Shown: piece by piece, positions 23,001 through 23,092 of the stretch
Layout of the letters: every line of letters begins with the position of its first letter
How positions within the stretch are numbered: position 1 is the stretch's first letter
NCBI GenBank assembly: GCA_007120155.1
Contig: SKOF01000065.1
Coordinates: forward strand, 1 to 23,092
DNA: 23,092 bases
Direction: 5' to 3'
Source of the DNA: Thioalkalivibrio sp.
GTDB taxonomy: Bacteria; Pseudomonadota; Gammaproteobacteria; Ectothiorhodospirales; Ectothiorhodospiraceae
Notes under the pieces: model-generated
Told to the model about the DNA's origin: nothing
Databases searched by the model: none
What the model saw: the letters and a program-made list of their open reading frames with translations, nothing else
Position numbers and translations under genes: made by a program

Positions 23001-23092
23001 AGGAGCGGAACATACGAAAGGGTCAGGAGAAGGTGGGCAAGGCCCGCCAGCCAGGGGTCATCGCGCTGCAGCCGATGCCATTCCACGAACTC
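20027..23092 (-). CDS. Membrane-anchored PAS-PAS-PAS-GGDEF-EAL protein (partial, N terminus outside window)
   Basis: A cyclic-di-GMP synthesis/degradation protein of at least 1,021 residues; the frame is open to the right edge, so the start is probably beyond it. Order seen: at least five membrane helices in the first ~185 residues, PAS 1 (YMAGNVEELGGYRIEDFL, with a PAC segment IIARDGTERWVHERGQ), PAS 2 (MLDGVFMLDPETLRFTYVNQ), PAS 3 (MSIGILFEDRDERVEYVNP), GGDEF and EAL. The GGDEF motif is intact (about residues 676-680 counted from the GTG at 23086). The inhibitory RxxD site five residues upstream reads RGGE. EAL residues look complete: EALVRM, SINIS, ELTET, LDDFGSGFS, LKIDG, AEFVED and QGY. 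Both activities are therefore possible. Ligands of the PAS domains are unknown. Confidence 0.93.
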   Translation of the reverse strand, partial: EFVEWHRLQRDDPWLAGLAHLLLTLSYVPLLEFGRRSLMEVPGARLRLNPFLVYGAAGLAVAALAVAAGDSLAGLAAGARYFIGTPGALLAGAALLALRHARARRIDVAVIERGLPMRITVIGGALLVYGLLTPWPSALPAGLPDWLATSGDFLAATGIPVELLRALCAITAAVGLMSLVRHAGTRSSDDLLRVLGTIDGFVYRCRNAPDWPLVYMAGNVEELGGYRIEDFLDPNTVSMGSWIHPQDRQSVWNAVQASLQTRRPFEISYRIIARDGTERWVHERGQGIHGEAGELLYLQGHVMDASALVAANEELRRERSALRGFRNTLDLMLDGVFMLDPETLRFTYVNQGALDQTGYSREELLNLHAYDIKPELPEPRFRQLIEPLRDGSLPSLRFETPHRRRDGTDTPVEVFLQYVTPEGESPRFVSVSHDITQRMRNRDALMKALAELRESEHRQAELLSVAQREQSRMAALLSGMSIGILFEDRDERVEYVNPAFRRMWAIPEAVELVGRPSRDVLEHSTHRFARPDHASRHILHVLDTHEISERFEVDLYDGRILTQLSYPVPDPDGRIIGRLWIYEDVTHERQTAQQLIYLAEHDALTGLHNRHRFQQHLEQIIQRSRRADRRFALLYFDLDEFKYINDTFGHRAGDTVLVRAAGEVASLVRGGEIFARLGGDEFAVLIEMRPGDDPVPLAERIIHAISAIPLRFRGSNLRLTASIGIACYPEHGDNTEDLVAHADAAMYQAKDSGKNTWAVYDATRNTAQAMVERMTWRSRIAKALERDRLELHFQGIYHTRDGSLSHLEALVRMRDPLEDERVIMPGQFIPVAEKTGQILEIDRWVIKRSIETLAAHPDLPALSINISGRSLEDPGLPHYIHGELEKRSVDPKRLIIELTETAAVVEMQDAQRFMEALQHTGCLICLDDFGSGFSTFAYLKYLNVQILKIDGIFIRDLPNNRDNQAFVKAMIDVARGLDKVTVAEFVEDGATLDMLRKFGVDMAQGYHLDRPCADHPRLGGG

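Overview
The window is high-GC DNA from a Gram-negative bacterium, most likely a gammaproteobacterium. The grounds are a complete set of type II secretion (T2SS) genes, several lipoproteins, a TonB-dependent outer-membrane receptor, REP-type palindromes and overlapping ATGA/TTGA gene junctions. Nothing I can read safely gives a genus.

Region 1 (1-398) is a left-edge stretch with two mutually exclusive GC-rich hairpins and a strong rho-independent terminator, followed by the leader of the gsp locus. Region 2 (399-14959) is the T2SS cluster in the order gspC-D-E-F, an inserted block, then gspG-H-I-J-K-L-M-N. It encodes the inner-membrane clamp (C), secretin (D), ATPase (E), platform (F), major pseudopilin (G), minor pseudopilins (H, I, J, K), and the L, M and N assembly proteins. 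No prepilin peptidase (GspO) lies in the window.

The inserted block (6274-9353) is the most interesting part. It encodes a small exported protein that resembles a stand-alone subtilisin propeptide, then an S8 serine protease ending in a GlyGly-CTERM sorting signal, then, on the opposite strand, a rhombosortase (RrtA), the rhomboid protease expected to cut that signal. The protease and rhombosortase genes overlap tail to tail by 70 bp. Secretion machine, cargo, cargo propeptide/inhibitor and cargo-sorting enzyme are therefore encoded together and look like one self-contained surface-protease system.

The gsp cluster also carries heptanucleotide tandem repeats at gene junctions: GTGGCAA repeats between gspE and gspF (also as a large inverted repeat) and inside the leader-peptide codons of gspI and gspJ, and GATGAAG repeats between gspM and gspN. 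Because 7 is not a multiple of 3, copy-number changes in gspI or gspJ would shift the reading frame.

Region 3 (15079-19986) holds a BamD/YfiO-like TPR lipoprotein, a TonB-dependent receptor of the YncD/PqqU type, a fumarylacetoacetate-hydrolase-family enzyme, a DUF4019-type lipoprotein and a small two-helix membrane protein on the minus strand, with REP-like palindromes between some of them. Region 4 (20027 to the right edge, minus strand) is a large membrane-anchored PAS-PAS-PAS-GGDEF-EAL protein for cyclic-di-GMP turnover, cut off by the window edge.
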